Made by a program: the position numbers and the translations under genes. This document shows positions 52,181-63,299 of a stretch of 64,000 nucleotides of DNA, piece by piece. The stretch comes from Ectocarpus siliculosus (taxonomy: Eukaryota; Sar; Phaeophyceae; Ectocarpales; Ectocarpaceae): contig FN649750.1 in assembly GCA_000310025.1 (NCBI GenBank), positions 3,330,495 to 3,394,494 of the forward strand, read 5' to 3'. The notes below the pieces were generated by a model, which saw nothing but the letters and a program-made list of their open reading frames with translations, ran no database searches and was not told the DNA's origin. The stretch's first letter is position 1. Each line of letters begins with the position of its first letter.

Positions 52181-52640
52181 GTGACACATCCCGAAAAAGC
52201 AAAACGTCAAAAATCTTTAATTTAAGCTTAGGGTTATTGTTAACGCAAAGTCGAAATCGTTCTTTTTTAAACGGAACGGTTGAAAGAAAACCCGACTTTT
52301 TTTTGCTTGTTCTTTTCGTGATGTCATCAAAAAAAGCACGTTTCCTTCCCTGAATACACGCTTTGCTCGGCACACAACAGGTTGACATGGTATTGCTCAC
52401 CATAGAGCAGCGATAAAAGCGCAATAAGCAGCACCCGGCACAGAGGACAACACACTTAGAAAGATCCCGTACACCCGGCCTGCTGTTTTCAGTTTTTAGC
52501 AACAACAGGCGCACGGCAGAGTGTCGCAACCTGGGTGTTGCTTGCGATTTCTTCAGTTTGCCAGCTCATTTTTCACGGTTGCGACTCCCATCTTTGACCA
52601 CCACCTACCCAAAGGTAGACGAGCTCAACAATCATAGGGC
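52181..52640. other. No gene recognised
   Basis: Flank of the 355-bp array. The open minus-strand frame (52146-52529) has no recognisable features. The 52240-52350 part is A/T-rich. Confidence 0.35.
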
Positions 52641-52654
52641 GGCAGCCGCGCTGA

Positions 52655-52970
52655 CGGCCAGCATCATATAGATGGCCAATCCGAAAGAATGAGCGTGTTG
52701 GAGGCCCTGTTGCTCTACTGCTGCGTGACGCCGTGGATTGATGTTCATGTGTCCGACCAAAAACAGATCATCTCGCCGCAATTTTTCCAACGGCATTTTG
52801 GTGAGGTGGCACACGTCTCTCACACACCTTATTGAGCAGCACCCAAGCACTCAATACCCACGAAGCAGCACGGCGCCGGGAGATGGTATCATATAGACAG
52901 CCGAACCGAAGGAATCAGCGCTTTGGAGGTCTTGCTGCTGCTGCTGTACTCGTTCTACTGTTTCCGTGTT
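52655..52970. repeat. Diverged tandem duplication
   Basis: 52662-52740 and 52886-52960 align by eye: CATCATATAGATGGCCAATC against TATCATATAGACAGCCGAAC, then CCGAAAGAATGAGCG against CCGAAGGAATCAGCG, then TTGGAGG-C and a GCTGCTG-rich tail. The unit is about 220 bp. In the first copy the frame that is open in the second ends after six codons. Confidence 0.6.
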
Positions 52971-53209
52971 TGCTATGTGTGATCGAAAAAAATTCCCCAG
53001 CACCAACAGCAGCAGTTGAAGACGAGAGCACCACGCAATGTCTAGTTTTGGACCAAGAACGGACTGAACGCCGCTTCTGCCGCTTGTCCATCTCCACAAC
53101 AGACCTGGACGTGAGTCTGGCAGGTCTTTCTAGCGTTCTCAGTGATGTTACAGCGCCTGCGGTGCGCTTGTCCGATGCTTCTGTCAAAAACACGAATTCG
53201 TTTAAGTAG
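52883..53209 (+). CDS. Small single-pass membrane or secreted protein, unknown
   Basis: 108 codons from ATG 52883. A basic start (MVSYRQPNRRNQRFGG) precedes a strong hydrophobic segment (LAAAAVLVLLFPCLLCVI, about residues 17-34), then a Ser/Thr-rich polar domain with two Cys. This fits a signal anchor or uncleaved signal peptide with the bulk outside the cytoplasm. The codon frame begins inside the second copy of a local duplication. No family is recognised. It may be the first exon of a longer gene, since the frame ends without any splice-like context, or it may be chance. Confidence 0.3.
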   Translation: MVSYRQPNRRNQRFGGLAAAAVLVLLFPCLLCVIEKNSPAPTAAVEDESTTQCLVLDQERTERRFCRLSISTTDLDVSLAGLSSVLSDVTAPAVRLSDASVKNTNSFK

Positions 53210-53334
53210 CAAGCCCCAAAAAAACCGGGCTCCTTCTTTTCACGCTTTCGTTCAAAAACGCCTCCATATGTGTTCAAGAAAACACGGTTTCGTTTTTGTT
53301 TTCGTGTTTTATTGGTCGATAAGAAGCACCCTTA

Positions 53335-53440
53335 AAAGTTACTTTGGAACCAGCGCCGGGCGCTACAGCAGTACTCGAGGTGCCCGAAGCCTTTTGGCAT
53401 TGGCAGTCTCGGCCGCCACGCAAAGTTGAAGCCTGGAAAA
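53335..53440. repeat. Diverged isolated copy of part of the 355-bp unit
   Basis: ACCAGCGCCGGGCGCTACAG, CAGTACT, CATTGGCAGTCTCGGCC, CACGCAAAGTTGAAGCCTGG and AAAACTT occur in the same order and spacing as ACCAGTTCCGGGTGATACAG and onward in the 51.9-kb unit. Roughly 100 bp align, at perhaps 70-75 percent identity by eye. Confidence 0.7.
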
Positions 53441-53454
53441 CTTCCGCGGTCAAT

Positions 53455-53900
53455 GCGCGCAGAGGCGGCGGCGGCCATCGGACCACGGTGCTTCATCGCG
53501 ACGGCCGCAACCCCACCGCGCCTCGCGCTTTTAAGTCCCGCGGGCTGAATGTTGCTAATGTGAAAACTGCTGACAAATGTACAGCTCGGCAGTATGTTGT
53601 GGTGCAGCACACAAATCCGGTGCACCAGACACCACACTGTCTGCCGCAGTCGGTTCGCGCAGAGGCGGCGGCGGCCATGGTGCTGATACGGCACTAGTGG
53701 CACGAGAGATGGCTCAGCCGACGCACCCAACGGGCCAAACCATGACCCTGGGGTACGCTCTCCCTCGGCAGCGGCCAGTTGCACACGCCCAGCGCAGCCC
53801 CGCCACAACCCACCCGCGGCTGCGATTTTCTCCCGCGGGACACACGGTAGCCCGGCTGTCGCTATTGTGAAATTGCTGACAAATTGACAGCTCGGTATGG
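53455..53900. repeat. Diverged duplicated block
   Basis: GCAGAGGCGGCGGCGGCCAT occurs at 53459 and 53659. Both copies are followed, at different distances, by CCCGCGG, a segment with GTTGCTAATGTGAAAACTG or TCGCTATTGTGAAATTGCTG, and then GACAAAT-GACAGCTCGG. The second copy carries about 60-80 bp of extra sequence. Confidence 0.6.
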
Positions 53901-54295
53901 ACAGGTGAGTGTTGGGAAAAATAGCGCCCGCTTCCCTTTTCGTATATCACATAGGCTCATTGGTTGATGTGGTCGCTTCGGCGCGCTTAGAGTCCCGGCT
54001 TGTGACAACGACGACGGATTTCAACTATGTAGATGGGAACCTCTGTTTCAAGGTCGGACGCGCGCGCAAAAGAAATACTTGGCTGTGTTGCGGATCAGAT
54101 GCGCGCGGCCGTCATGCAGTTTTTTGTGGTACGTCGTCATCGTCCAAACTGTCTGTATGTGTAAGGCCACGAACCAGCAGTTCGCAGTCCGCAGCGGGAC
54201 TCGGTGGGGGGAGGAGACAGAGGAGATGCACGCACAAAACGAGCAGGAAAGAAATACAAAAAAGGGGACGCGCCAAAAAAGGCTCGCCGGAGACA
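53901..54295. other. No gene recognised
   Basis: An open frame (53909-54538) runs through here into the 149-bp array. Neither its N-terminal half (LVDVVASARLESRLVTTTTD) nor its repeat part is recognised. The 54225-54300 part is A-rich. Confidence 0.3.
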
Positions 54296-54299
54296 AGCA

Positions 54300-54956
54300 A
54301 AAACAACAAAACAAGCACGCCATGCCAGCCAGCCCCAGTCCTCCGCCCAGGGTGGTTCCGGAAACTACATAGAGTGCAAAAACAACTAAACAAGTACGCC
54401 ATGCCAGCCCCAGTCCTCCGCCAAGGGTGTTTCTGGAACTTACACGGAGTGCAAACACAACAAAACAAGCACGCCATGCCAGCCCAGTCCTCCGCACAGG
54501 GTGGTTCCGGAAACTACATAGAGTACAAAAACAACTAAACAAGTACGCCATGCCAGCCCCAGTCCTCCGCCAAGGGTGTTTCTGGAACTTACACGGAGTG
54601 CAAACACAACAAAACAAGCACGCCATGCCAGCCCAGTCCTCCGCACAGGGTGGTTCTGGAAACTACATAGAGTGCAAAAACAACTAAACAAGTACGCCAT
54701 GCCAGCCCCAGTCCTCCGCCAAGGGTGTTTCTGGAACTTACACGGAGTGCAAACACAACAAAACAAGCACGCCATGCCAGCCCAGTCCTCCGCACAGGGT
54801 GGTTCTGGAAACTACATAGAGTGCAAAAACAACTAAACAAGTACGCCATGCTAGCCCCAGTCCTCCGCCAAGGGTGTTTCTGGAACTTACACAGAGTGCA
54901 AACACAACAAAACAAGCACGGCATGCCAGCCTCAGTCCCCTCCGCCAAGGGTGGTA
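54300..54956. repeat. 149-bp tandem array made of two related half-units
   Basis: TTCTGGAACTTACACGGAGT recurs with a 149-bp period (near 54431, 54580, 54729 and, as ACAGAG, 54878). Each unit contains two similar halves of about 75 bp, both carrying ACGCCATGCCAGCC, CAGTCCTCCGC and a CACAACAAAACAAGCA or AACAACTAAACAAGTA spacer. The unit is not a multiple of three, so no single frame repeats, although stop-free stretches begin at the same place in each unit. Confidence 0.95.
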
Positions 54957-55529
54957 AAATCACCGACCGCGCGCAATAGTGTGCGGCATGAAATCACAGC
55001 GGGATCTGAATCGCTCTTTGGAAAGTTGGAGATATCGGTTGAACCTCGAAAACTGGTCAGTTTTATTGATCTCTCTCGGATAAATCACAACACCCGGCTA
55101 GGTGGCGTCACAAGCCATACATCACAGTAAAAAACAAGCTACTGAGGTTAATTCTAGCACAACCCAAACCCAGAGAAGCCACAGAAGACGTCCTACAAAA
55201 CCATTCTTCAAAACGCACCATACATCAGACATGCCCTCTGCCTACCTTCCGTCCTCTACGCTGGCGTAGAAGCAAAGCGCGCTACCAAGATTATCAACCG
55301 AAGATCATCAATACATCATCGTCTCTAACAACAACCTACCGCACGGGAGAAAAATTTCCACCAAGGAGGTAACAAAGGCGCAGAGGAAGCCCACGTGAAA
55401 GCTCCTTCATCGTTCCGCGTCCGATTACCACCGCTGCTGTAGGTGTGGTCAGCGGCAACAGGTGTCGTCTTTCGGGCTGACGTCTCAACTCAACGCCCGC
55501 CAAGAACGCGACGATGAGTCCTCACCCTG
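54957..55529. other. No gene recognised; 3' flank of the following minus-strand gene
   Basis: No motifs or protein-like frames. The part nearest 55530 presumably holds the 3' untranslated region and polyadenylation site of the minus-strand surface-protein gene. Confidence 0.4.
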
Positions 55530-58500
55530 TTAGCCCCTCAGCGAAGACGTCAACACGATTGCCTCGATCACCACCACCAGCACCATGCAAACGTGAGCGG
55601 CCACGAGGACGCTCTCAAACACCTTCTGACTGCTGGCGTCCTCGTCCGCCACGTCCACCTTCAGCAGGAGAGCGACGAACATGCTGACAAACACAACCAC
55701 GTGCCCCATGCGGTTGACCCAGCGGTCCCACTTTGATGAGTACGGGGACAAAACTTCTGAGACAATGACGAACGCAAAGGCGATCATCAGCGTCACCGCA
55801 ATCTGCGCGGCCGTGTCCGGGTAGATGAACACGACCACACCGGCAAGCAGAACCCTCCAACCACACTCGAATACCTCGTAGTAAAAGACGGACGGCCTGT
55901 ACGGCTTCCACAGACCGGACGTAGAAGTGACCCGCGGAGTGTCTTCTCGGTCGGCCTCGTCCTTTTTGAGCAAATGACGATCCCTGAAAACGAGGCCGGC
56001 GTAGAGAGTGGGGATGCCCACCGTGTACAGGACGATCATAAAGCCCGCGTTTATCTTGAAAGCCTGATGCTTTGGTGAATCGCACTCAATACGATAGTCC
56101 GAACGAAGGTAAATGCTCTCGCCCAGCTGCTCACACGCGAATGCTTTGAAGAGGATTGCACTGACGTTTGAATACACAAAAAACGTCAGCAGCAGCACCA
56201 TGGAAACGTGCTTGTTCCAGACGCTCTGGAGGTTCTGGGAGGATCCCTGATGTATCTGAAGAGCGCAGGCGTAGGTGCATGTGAGCAACATCAGCCCGAC
56301 GATGGGACCAATCGTTGAGACGAGGAGTCGGTCATGGAAATCCGTACGAACGACACAACCGACCGAGAGTATCCAGGATAGGTCGAAGTTGAAAATGTCC
56401 AGAGCGGTCAAGAGGTCTTGATACACGCTCGGGTAGGTGACGTTCGCCACAGAAGTAAACTGGGCATAAGGGACGAAGAGGCACATACGCGCACACACGC
56501 ATAAGGGGGCAGAGAATGGTGAACATTCCGGCCAATCACGAATGCCGTGCTCATTCCTCATTCCTCAAACATGGTATGTACTCGGAGTAGTGGCACAGAA
56601 ACCGAACAGTAGACTTGTCCTAGACATGCACAACACCAGGCCCGTGGGGCGTCATAAACTACTACATACATCCGCGGACGCGTGTTTTGTGACACCCGAA
56701 ACCATGCAGTGTGCTTAGGCCGGTGTGTGCAGCTGGTGCCCTCCATCAAATAGAACAACGCGAATATGCGATCTACACGCGTCTTTCACCCATCAAATAG
56801 AAGCACTTGCCGCAAGTAAAGCTTAGCTGCTCCGTGAAGTCTTCGCTGTATACGCTGCAATCTGTGCGAAACAGCGAGAGCCACGAGCACAGGAGTGGAA
56901 CAATGGGAGTGATCTGGTATTTGGAGCGTCAGACGTTTTATCGATTTGGGTCTTCCCTCCTATTTCTGCATAGCAGTGACGTTAGAATTGGGCGACTACG
57001 GGTGATATGGCGAACCAGCAGGTTATTTGACATTGCCGCGAACTTGGACGACCAGCGTTTTGTTTCCATTTCGGCCGCGAGTTTTGAGAAACTTTGAAGC
57101 AAACAAACATTCTCCAAAGTCTCCGCATTTTTTTGGCAACGCCATATAAAGGACAACAAGGCCCGACGAAGAAGGGCGTCCTTGTCCCAGACTAGAGTAA
57201 AATTGCGATAACCCTCTCAACTTGGATAAGCTCGCCTTTGCTACAGCTAGACACGCATAGACGATCTACACAAAAATATTGCTCTAGAAATGACAACAAG
57301 ACGAGGAGCATCATGGCGCACACACATGGTCCATAGTAGCCTTCAAGGCAGTAGTCAAGTGACCCTGTTAACCCTCCACCACAGGCGTCGGAGTGGTAGC
57401 ACGCGAGGACCTCTCTACTGGATACGGAGTGTCGCCAATATCCCTTCTCGATCGTGAGTGATTGCAGGGTGGTGTTGAGTCCACTGCTCGTAGAATGCTC
57501 TATCGCCGTCGTGCACACCGGAGCCACTTGGTCTTTGAAGACGCGTCCATCGTATGATATGTTGCATGCTTCGCAAACGGCCTCCGATGGGTCGACCGTC
57601 TAGCCACGTAACGAAAACACGAAGGAATTGCAAAAAAGTTGCAGTTGTAGTTGTGGCAAGCAAAATCTCACGCGCCCCAACTTGACGTGCTGCCAGCCCG
57701 GAGGGCGGAGGTATGAGTGGAGCAACAACGATGTGGACGCGGGACACAATTTTCGTCCATCGAAGTAGCACACCCGGCTACCCTCAACCCGTCTAGTTTA
57801 GTACTATTAACTATCTGCCGATCGATGTGGCTAAGTTGCTACAACACACATAACACAGCGGCTACTATCGCAGGACACAGCAGCAGTTGTTGCATTGCTG
57901 CAAAAAACACTCAACAATAACCCCAAACTACAATATTCTAACCACTCGATTCAAAGCGATTGCTTACCTCGTTCCAGTCTAGGAACGTGCCGGATGGGCA
58001 GTCGAACCCGTTGCCGCTGAAGGAGATGTTGGCGACACTCGAAATGTAACCGATGTTCGACACGGCTGCCCCTTGTCCATCGTCTGAAGTGTTGTCCAGA
58101 AACGAACAATTGTAGATGGATTGTAGTATGCCTTCAAGTCTCACAGCCCCCCCTGTCCTTGCCGAGTTACCCTCGAACACGCAGTTGCCAATATTGTCCT
58201 GTCCAGAGGCGCTGTGTATGGCTCCACCTGCTGTTGCCGCCTGATTGTCGTTGAATCTACACTGTAAGAACCTTGTGGGAGAAGGGTAGGCACCAGTATC
58301 AGTCACCTCTGTCCCATATCGAGGCAGCCCCTCCAATCTCTGCCGAGTTGAAGCTAAACGTTACGTCGGTGAACGTCGGGCCAACGCTGGTGCCTGCTAG
58401 GAAGACGGCTCCTCCCGCGATTGCAGCAGAGTTTTCAAGAAACCTGACATCCCCTGCACCGAAGGTCAAATTGCATGAACCAAGAATAGATAGACCACCA

Positions 58501-60299
58501 CCGTTTGCCGCGGAAGTGTTGAAGAAGGTAGCGGTGCCGTTTAAGACCAACGTCGAACTTTCGGTGGATCCAAAGGCGTTTACTGCTGCCAACGCCCCCC
58601 CGTTTCCGACCGATGCTACGTTCGACGTGAATTTCGTATCGCCGGCAAAGCTCACGCTACCACTTTCCAACCCTACTGCACCCCCGATGCCCGCACTGTT
58701 GTTGACAAACTGCGTTGTCGCGTTGTCTCCTGTCCAAGAGACGGTCGAACCAGTCGTCAAAAGCGCGCCCGCATTGTTTGCTGCAGTGTTATCGATAAAT
58801 TGTGTCGTCGCATTGTCTCCTGTCCAAGATACGTTCGAAGTAACCGCCCAGAGGGCGCCTCCACTGACGATTGAAGTGTTGTTAATAAGCTTTGTTGTTG
58901 CATTGTCTCCTGTCCAAGAGACAAATGAATCGGTCACCGAAAGCGCACCCCCAGAGACATCTGTTGCACTGTTGTTGACAAACTCTGTCGTCGCCCCGTG
59001 TCCAGTCCAGGAGACTGTCGATTCGGCTATTTCTAGCGCGGCTCCAAGTGAATAGTTGTCGATGAACTGTGTCATTGCTAGATCCCCTGTCCACGATATA
59101 TTCGAGTCGTCCACTCTTACGGCTGCTCCAGTTCTTCGTGAGGTGTTGTTGACAAAGCTCGTCGTTGCTGTGTTTCCCTCCCAGGCGACCGTGGAGCCAC
59201 TTTCAACATAAAGGGCTCCTCCATAGTTTTGTGCACCATTACCAGCGAACTGTGTTGTGGCTGATTTTCCGATCCAATGCACAATCGAACCGCTTACGTA
59301 CATGGCTCCTCCGTACACTCCAGCGTAGCGCGCACTGTTCTCGATAAACTGTTTCGTCGCTTCTTCTCCGGTCCAATAGACATGAGAGTCGAAGATAGAA
59401 AAGGCTCCTCCCGAACCGGAGAAAGCGCTGTTGTTAATGAACTGCGTTGTTGCTGTGCCGCCGTCCCAAGTGACTGTCGAGGCGTTCACATGAAGAGCGC
59501 CTCCATCCCGGTCTGCGGTGTTATCGGCGAACTTCGTCGTTGACTTTTCTCCCGTCCAAGAGACATCCGAGCCGACCGAAAAAAGAGCGCCCCCGGAACC
59601 AGTGTCAGCGCTGTTGTTGATGAACTGCGTCGTTGCTGTTTCGCCAGTCCAAGAGAAGTTTGATCCAGTCGTCACGCAAAGAGTCCCTCCGCTGTTGCCG
59701 GCAATATTATCGAGCCATCCACCACCGCATGATGACACAGAGCTGCCGGTTACATACATCGCGCCACCGTCGATGCCTGCCTGATTGTTGGCATAAACTG
59801 CTTCGCCACCACAAAAGACGGTAGAGCGGTTGGACAAATATATGGCACCGCCGTTGCCGGCAGCGTTGTTCCCAATGAAATTTGTCTGATTGAGTATCAA
59901 GGTGGACCCGCTTGCTGAAATCGCCCCACCATCGATGGCAGCACCAGAGGTAATGTTTACACCACTCGTGCGTAGGGTAGCGTCGATGACGTTGAAGAGC
60001 TGCGTTATTCCATTTCCGTCGATGACTGCATTCGATTCGGTGCCCGTAATAGTAAGAACGGTGCCGTCGACAACGTACAGCGGCTCATCCAAGACTACCC
60101 TGCCACTCCACTCCACCTCAAAAACCCCTCCGGAGCAGTTGTTGACGGCCTCAGCAAGAGCTTGCACTTGCGTCGAATCGTTCACCGCCCAGGTCTGTTG
60201 AACCTCCGTCGAGCAAAGCTGAGCGGCACCACCTCGGGTGTAGCACCAAAAGGACAGGGCGGCAAAAAAAAAGCTGACGATGCCGTAGAAACGAAACAT
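55530..60299 (-). CDS. Large surface protein: beta-helix-like repeats plus multi-pass membrane domain
   Basis: Exons on the minus strand: 60299-57968, 57599-~57324, probably at least one unseen, and 56459-55530. Start ATG 60299 is chosen because a signal peptide follows (MFRFYGIVSFFFAALSFW). Then come about 11-12 units of about 29 residues with the pattern SWTGDNATTQFINNSA...GGAL, and further FxxNxAxxGGA repeats as in polymorphic-outer-membrane/parallel beta-helix proteins. Exon 2 is Cys-rich (AVCEACNISYDG, then LTIEKGYWRHSVSS and DACGGGL). The last exon has YPSVYQDLLTALDIFNFDL and about six to seven hydrophobic helices. I recall this architecture as common in brown algae and other stramenopiles; its function is unknown (possibly adhesion or sensing). 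One base is missing or extra near 58299-58336, where the frame changes. Intron 57600-57967 joins phase 0 to phase 0. Confidence 0.75.
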
Positions 60300-62623
60300 T
60301 ACCCTCCGTTCACTCTTGTTCGGACAAAATGCCCGTTCGTTCGCGCACCCTAAAAGCACGAAAAGCCGCGGGAAGGAAAGGGGGGGGCAAAGCTGGACAT
60401 GTTTCGCAGAGAACCCACGAAAACACTCGGTCATGCAGTATACTGTAGTTTACTCTCGGAGTACTCGTTTGCCGTCTGACACTTGCAGGTAACACCGATG
60501 TTCATGGAAGCCAAATTCTTCGTCGAAACGTCGACAGTTTGAGCAAGATTGCTCGACATCCTAACCCAGACGAAGATTGTGCACCGCTTTTGTGCGAGAA
60601 ATATCTTGCTTGTCGTTACAATGTTTTTCGACGTTCGTCAAATATTCGGGACAACGTGGCGTATATCCTGTGAACGATTTGTACCAGACAACCACGATTG
60701 CGCCATGAAGCTATGTAAGTTTAGCGAACTGGCAGGGCTCCTACCAACCCTTCAACCACTGCGCTGATACTCCAGCCGCAAATATGCGGCAGCAGGTTAT
60801 CGGGCGCGCAAGGAGAAATTTTGGGGTGTAAAAAGGAAACAAACGTTCTTCAGCGTTTCCAACGGTAATGAGCCATGGTATAGTCCCGTTTGATACTGAG
60901 CTGATATCTCCACTACCTGCTCTCGTCCGGTTGGGCATGGGGTAGCTGTGGCCTAACTCAGTCGGCAGGGAGGCGCATTGCGGTGGACAAACGAAAGCAG
61001 GAAGCCCTTCCGGGAGCCCTTCCAGCACAGCTCGCGACTTCCCTTATCTACGTAATGCAGAGGTTTTCGGGCAGCGACAGGCCTTCGTATAGGAGTGCTT
61101 TGACCGCGACAGCGGGTGGATGTTGCATTTGACTCGTGATTTTCGAATTTCGGAGAGGAGCTGTGTTTATTGCTCCTATGGGATTTCACAGTGCTTCTCC
61201 CCGCTGCCATAGAGCAGTCGATCCTACATCGGTGGGTTACTGTGTCATCGGTGTCGGCTGCTTCTATGGAGGTCTAGCGTAACTTTGTGTGGTGTACTGT
61301 CTGGCTGTCGGCGTGCCTCGTTTGCTGTTTGCTCACTGAAGTTAAAAACGGCACCGCACACACACAGCAAGATCAAAGCGTGGAAGGCCAGGGCAATATA
61401 GAAAGTTTACTGGGTCGGCCGGGGTAGTTTGTGTGCACGATACCCACAGCTTACTGCAGGTACTTTCGCATCACGGGTTGTTGTGCTGCTGTGATGATGC
61501 TAAACAAAAACTACCCCCATCCGAATGCCCAATGTCGAACAACTTTCTCGATGGCATTCCGTGGCGCTGGATTCGACTTGACGCAAGTTGTGTATGATAT
61601 TATGGTGGGGTATTTTAGCAGGAGAAGAGTGAAAATCACGTGCGCATAGACGACCCTGGAGGGATATCACGAACAAAACATACATCCCCGGGAGAGTGAA
61701 TTCCTTTGAGTATTTTGGGGCCGGGACTTTTTTCAACAAAATCGATCAACTCATTAATTGTTTTCGAGGGGGGGATAGACTATGTGTAACGGGTTATATG
61801 GGGTGCGCCGGCATCCTCTCTGCTTTGCACCCAGGAGCAAATTATGTCACACAACGGTCATCAAAGTAGCGGCCACCATCGAATTCTGGTATTGCCGTGC
61901 AGCCTGCACACGCGACGAGGTTTGTCTTAAATATTATACTTCTACACTGCGTAGTCTAGATAGACCACCCGTTTACCCCTCGTACAGAGGCACACGAGGA
62001 ATCGGAAACATTGAGCGGCGAGTCAACCCCCAATGCGCGCTATTTTCGTCACGACATTCGATGCATACAGGCAGTCCAGACTACATTACATGTAGTCTAG
62101 AGGTTCGAACAAAAAAGAAACATGTAGACTAGCTCGATATCGTTTAGACCATGCCTTGATTTGTGTGTTTTAGTATTCTTCACCTGTGTCTACATACAAC
62201 TCTGATGCGGCTCTGTGCAATTGGTTGCAACTCTCTTCGCACATGAACACTAGCGTGCAACCCGTCCTCCGCCCGCACCTGCCAAACCGATGCGCTCCAC
62301 CGTAGTCAGAACCCTCACTCCAATCCAAGGCCCGTTCTGCAATGTTAGCTACAGTATGTATGAGACCCTCCAACTAGCTGTCCGACTGGCGGGGGACACG
62401 AGGCTCCAGCTACCTGGCGCGTGGTGGGAAACAAGGAGTCGGTGTGGTGGGCCCCGTAATATGGTAGATATCTCTATGCATACCATAAAGCAAAACTGTC
62501 CGTCTGTATGAACATTGGATGTGGACCGTTTCGGTCGCTTCTTTTTGCGCAGACGTGTAGAGGAAGGGACGGGAACAGTAGGGCACTTGGTTTGGGGCCG
62601 ATCGGGGCCGTGGTCGCCGAGCA
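60300..62623. other. Intergenic, no gene recognised
   Basis: The part up to about 60500 is upstream of the minus-strand surface protein. Open frames of 60-116 codons occur on both strands without motifs or consistent splice sites. I see no RNA gene. Confidence 0.35.
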
Positions 62624-63299
62624 ATGAGCGTGCACAGTTTGCGTCCCCTACCCAAAAAAACCAGAGAAAACACGCAAGACGCAAGCCCGGAAAAGAGTTG
62701 TGCAACGTTGGCGGATCTCGAGTTGATTTTAGAAGAGGGTGTGAATCCGGAAACGACAACTGCTCCGGTGCAGCAGCATTTGAATCACTCAACCACGTTG
62801 AAATTGCTTAGATCGTATGGAGCCGATGTCGCTCAATTTGCATGGGATGGATCAGTAGATGATATCCGAATCTCGAGCATGAAGGCCCAAATTGAACGAT
62901 TGGAAGCTCAGTTGCTGGCATGCGGGCAGTCCCTCGAAATGTGCGAGTCTGAAAAAGGCCTCTATGCGGTTTGAGCTACATCGTCTAGAGGATGATATCG
63001 CTGCTATTTCTCTCAATTTGACACGGGTGCGCGGAGAATCCAGTGAAAAATACCGTACTATCGATGGCTTGAATCGAGTCAACAAGACCGATCTGGAGCG
63101 AACGATAGGGTTGCTGAGAGCTGTTGTAGACGAACGCCGTTTGACTACAAACAGCTTGAGGGCCGAGGTAGCACAACTGAGAGAAGAGATTCGTATACTG
63201 AGAGAAGCTGCACCTTCGGCAAACAATGAGAGGGACAGTCCCGAGCAGGAAGAAACAAAACGTGCCGACAAGCAAAGTCGACGATTGGAAACTGTTTGA
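62624..63299 (+). CDS. Coiled-coil protein, unknown function, with one frameshift
   Basis: ATG 62624 opens a frame (MSVHSLRPLPKKTREN) that contains TLADLELILEEGVNPE and LKLLRSYGADVAQFA, vaguely ankyrin-like, then a coiled coil starting at ISSMKAQIERLEAQLLA. It runs into a stop at 62974. The coiled coil continues without loss of register in the next frame (ASMRFELHRLEDDIAAISLN, TNSLRAEVAQLREEIRIL) to the stop at 63299. Removing one A from the A5 run at 62952-62956 would join them into about 225 residues. No family is recognised. It could be a real gene with a sequence error, a pseudogene, or the end of a longer spliced gene. Confidence 0.5.

Noticed and set aside
44000-52200. Integrated large DNA virus segment
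   Set aside because: No capsid, polymerase or other viral hallmark was found around the recombinase gene, and the gene is spliced like host genes.
54427-54979. Series of 84-86 aa ORFs starting at equal spacing
   Set aside because: By-product of the 149-bp tandem array; the protein is low-complexity and each frame crosses unit boundaries out of phase.
58272-58306. Mini-intron in the surface-protein gene
   Set aside because: It would be only 35 nt, with a phase 1 donor and a phase 2 acceptor; a single-base indel is simpler.
58273-59055. 260-codon plus-strand ORF
   Set aside because: Antisense to the repeat region of the surface-protein gene. Its Ala/Pro/Val composition comes from the repeats.
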